Shown piece by piece: positions 19,480-20,076 of a DNA stretch of 20,076 nucleotides (its first letter is position 1; each line of letters opens with the position of its first letter). This DNA is from a virus, in IMG/VR virus record IMGVR_UViG_3300027365_000073, positions 1-20,076 of that record; one strand, 5' to 3'. The notes beneath the pieces were generated by a model. It was given only the letters and a program-made list of their open reading frames with translations. It was not told where the DNA came from and did no database searches. The position numbers and the translations under genes were made by a program.

Positions 19480-20076
19480 TTATTTATTTGAATTTGGATC
19501 TACATCATCGGGAATGTCCATTTCACCTCGAGCATACAGCTCACCGTACTTAATATGTAACACAGCGCGAGCGCAGTCATGCACGGGATTATGATGCTCA
19601 AATCCATTCAATGTTTCTGCAGGCAGAGGAATCTTAGTTATGTTTGGATCCACAACGAGTCCTGCAATATAGTCACGGATATCTCTCCGTTGCCAAAAAG
19701 GAACAGGGAAATAGATTTCATTAATGGGATATTCGTCTTTATTTAACACATATTTTTGAGTTTTGATGATGTGACATAGAATTCCAAAATCGAACTCTTT
19801 TCCGCGGGCCCAGCCCACAGACTTGTTTCCAATGTTGAGCTCTTTGCACATGTTGTAGAATTCAACTAAAAACTGTCTTAAAGTAATATCATCATTTGTA
19901 GGCTTAACTTGAGCATTCTTTACATCAACGTCTTGTTTGTCCCACCATTCAAGTGTTTTCTGATCTATCTTCCTACCAGTCTCTACTTGAGATTCTACAT
20001 CGAACTTATAGTAGATAGTATCATCAATATACTCTTGGAACGTTTTGAGTTCATCGCGTTCAAACGGTGTTACAGC
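19480..20076 (-). CDS. dexA: DexA-like 3'-5' exonuclease (start lies outside the window)
   Basis: The frame is open from the stop at 19480 to the window edge, about 198 residues. It aligns from memory with T4 DexA: YKFDVESQ...LEWWDKQ (T4 IKFDLKSQ...IEWWKNQ), GWARGKEFDFGILCHI (the Asp of exonuclease motif II), FWQRRDIRDYIAGL, and GFEHHNPVHDCARAVLHI (motif III, with the catalytic Asp after His). The N-terminal DFET-type motif I is outside the window. T4 DexA is a DEDD-family exonuclease that degrades single-stranded DNA and RNA from the 3' end. An internal ATG at 19851 is not the real start, because the matching sequence continues upstream of it. Confidence 0.88.
   Translation of the reverse strand, partial: AVTPFERDELKTFQEYIDDTIYYKFDVESQVETGRKIDQKTLEWWDKQDVDVKNAQVKPTNDDITLRQFLVEFYNMCKELNIGNKSVGWARGKEFDFGILCHIIKTQKYVLNKDEYPINEIYFPVPFWQRRDIRDYIAGLVVDPNITKIPLPAETLNGFEHHNPVHDCARAVLHIKYGELYARGEMDIPDDVDPNSNK

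Noticed and set aside
19480-19851. Reading the exonuclease as a complete 123-residue protein from an internal ATG
   Set aside because: The frame stays open to the window edge and the upstream residues match T4 DexA.
1-20076. tRNA genes, CRISPR arrays, insertion sequences or attachment sites
   Set aside because: No cloverleaf with a T-loop pattern, no spaced direct-repeat series, no transposase or integrase reading frame was found by eye.

Overview
The window looks like part of the early/middle region of a large T4-superfamily (Tevenvirinae-like) myovirus. Every gene I can support lies on the minus strand, so transcription runs from high to low coordinates. Recognisable T4 orthologues are rIIA, dsbA-like, gene 41 (helicase), uvsX, gene 43 (DNA polymerase), gene 56 (dCTPase/dUTPase), an alpha-glucosyltransferase-like gene, gene 42 (dCMP hydroxymethylase) and dexA. 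The host cannot be read from the sequence. The near-perfect sigma70-type promoters suggest a bacterium with a standard vegetative sigma factor, probably a proteobacterium (inference).

Layout in transcription order (right to left): dexA 3' part (19480-20076), then small early-type genes at 16665-19469. Most of these have their own promoter, some also a terminator; they include an AP2-like protein, a winged-helix protein and an HTH/acidic-linker protein. A strong terminator (16618-16641) then precedes a compact DNA-modification operon (11229-16588): P-loop dNMP kinase, gene 42, alpha-GT-like glycosyltransferase, two tandem C5-cytosine methyltransferase paralogues and gene 56. Next come gene 43 with its own promoter and leader hairpin, an unknown 183-residue gene, a GIY-YIG endonuclease abutting uvsX, uvsX, a terminator and gene 41. 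The left third (1-4369) holds short hypothetical genes, a zinc-ribbon/TM2 membrane protein, an Rnl5-like RNA ligase, a DsbA-like protein and the 5' part of rIIA.

Functionally, gp56 removes dCTP, gp42 makes hydroxymethyl-dCMP, the kinase probably phosphorylates it, gp43 incorporates it and the glycosyltransferase probably caps it: a complete route to glycosylated hydroxymethylcytosine (hmC) DNA. The unusual part is the pair of C5-cytosine methyltransferases inside this operon. In a fully hmC genome they should have no free C5 to methylate, yet both keep the catalytic Cys, the ENxP-type Glu and the QxRxR-type motif. The second one ends in the same hexapeptide (HVNTLF) as the DNA polymerase, at the position where T4-type polymerases carry their sliding-clamp-binding tail. 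This suggests a replisome-tethered modification enzyme and is the best candidate here for an undescribed system.

Regulation is unusually legible. Ten minus-strand promoters with TTGACA/TTTACA and TATAAT-like boxes are visible, nine with a 17-bp spacer and one with 16, usually followed by a conserved leader reading roughly GAGGAACTATATCATG. One 74-bp promoter-leader-start module is exactly duplicated (4148-4221 and 4362-4435). Several terminators sit directly on top of the next promoter. I see no tRNA, CRISPR array, insertion sequence or plus-strand gene.
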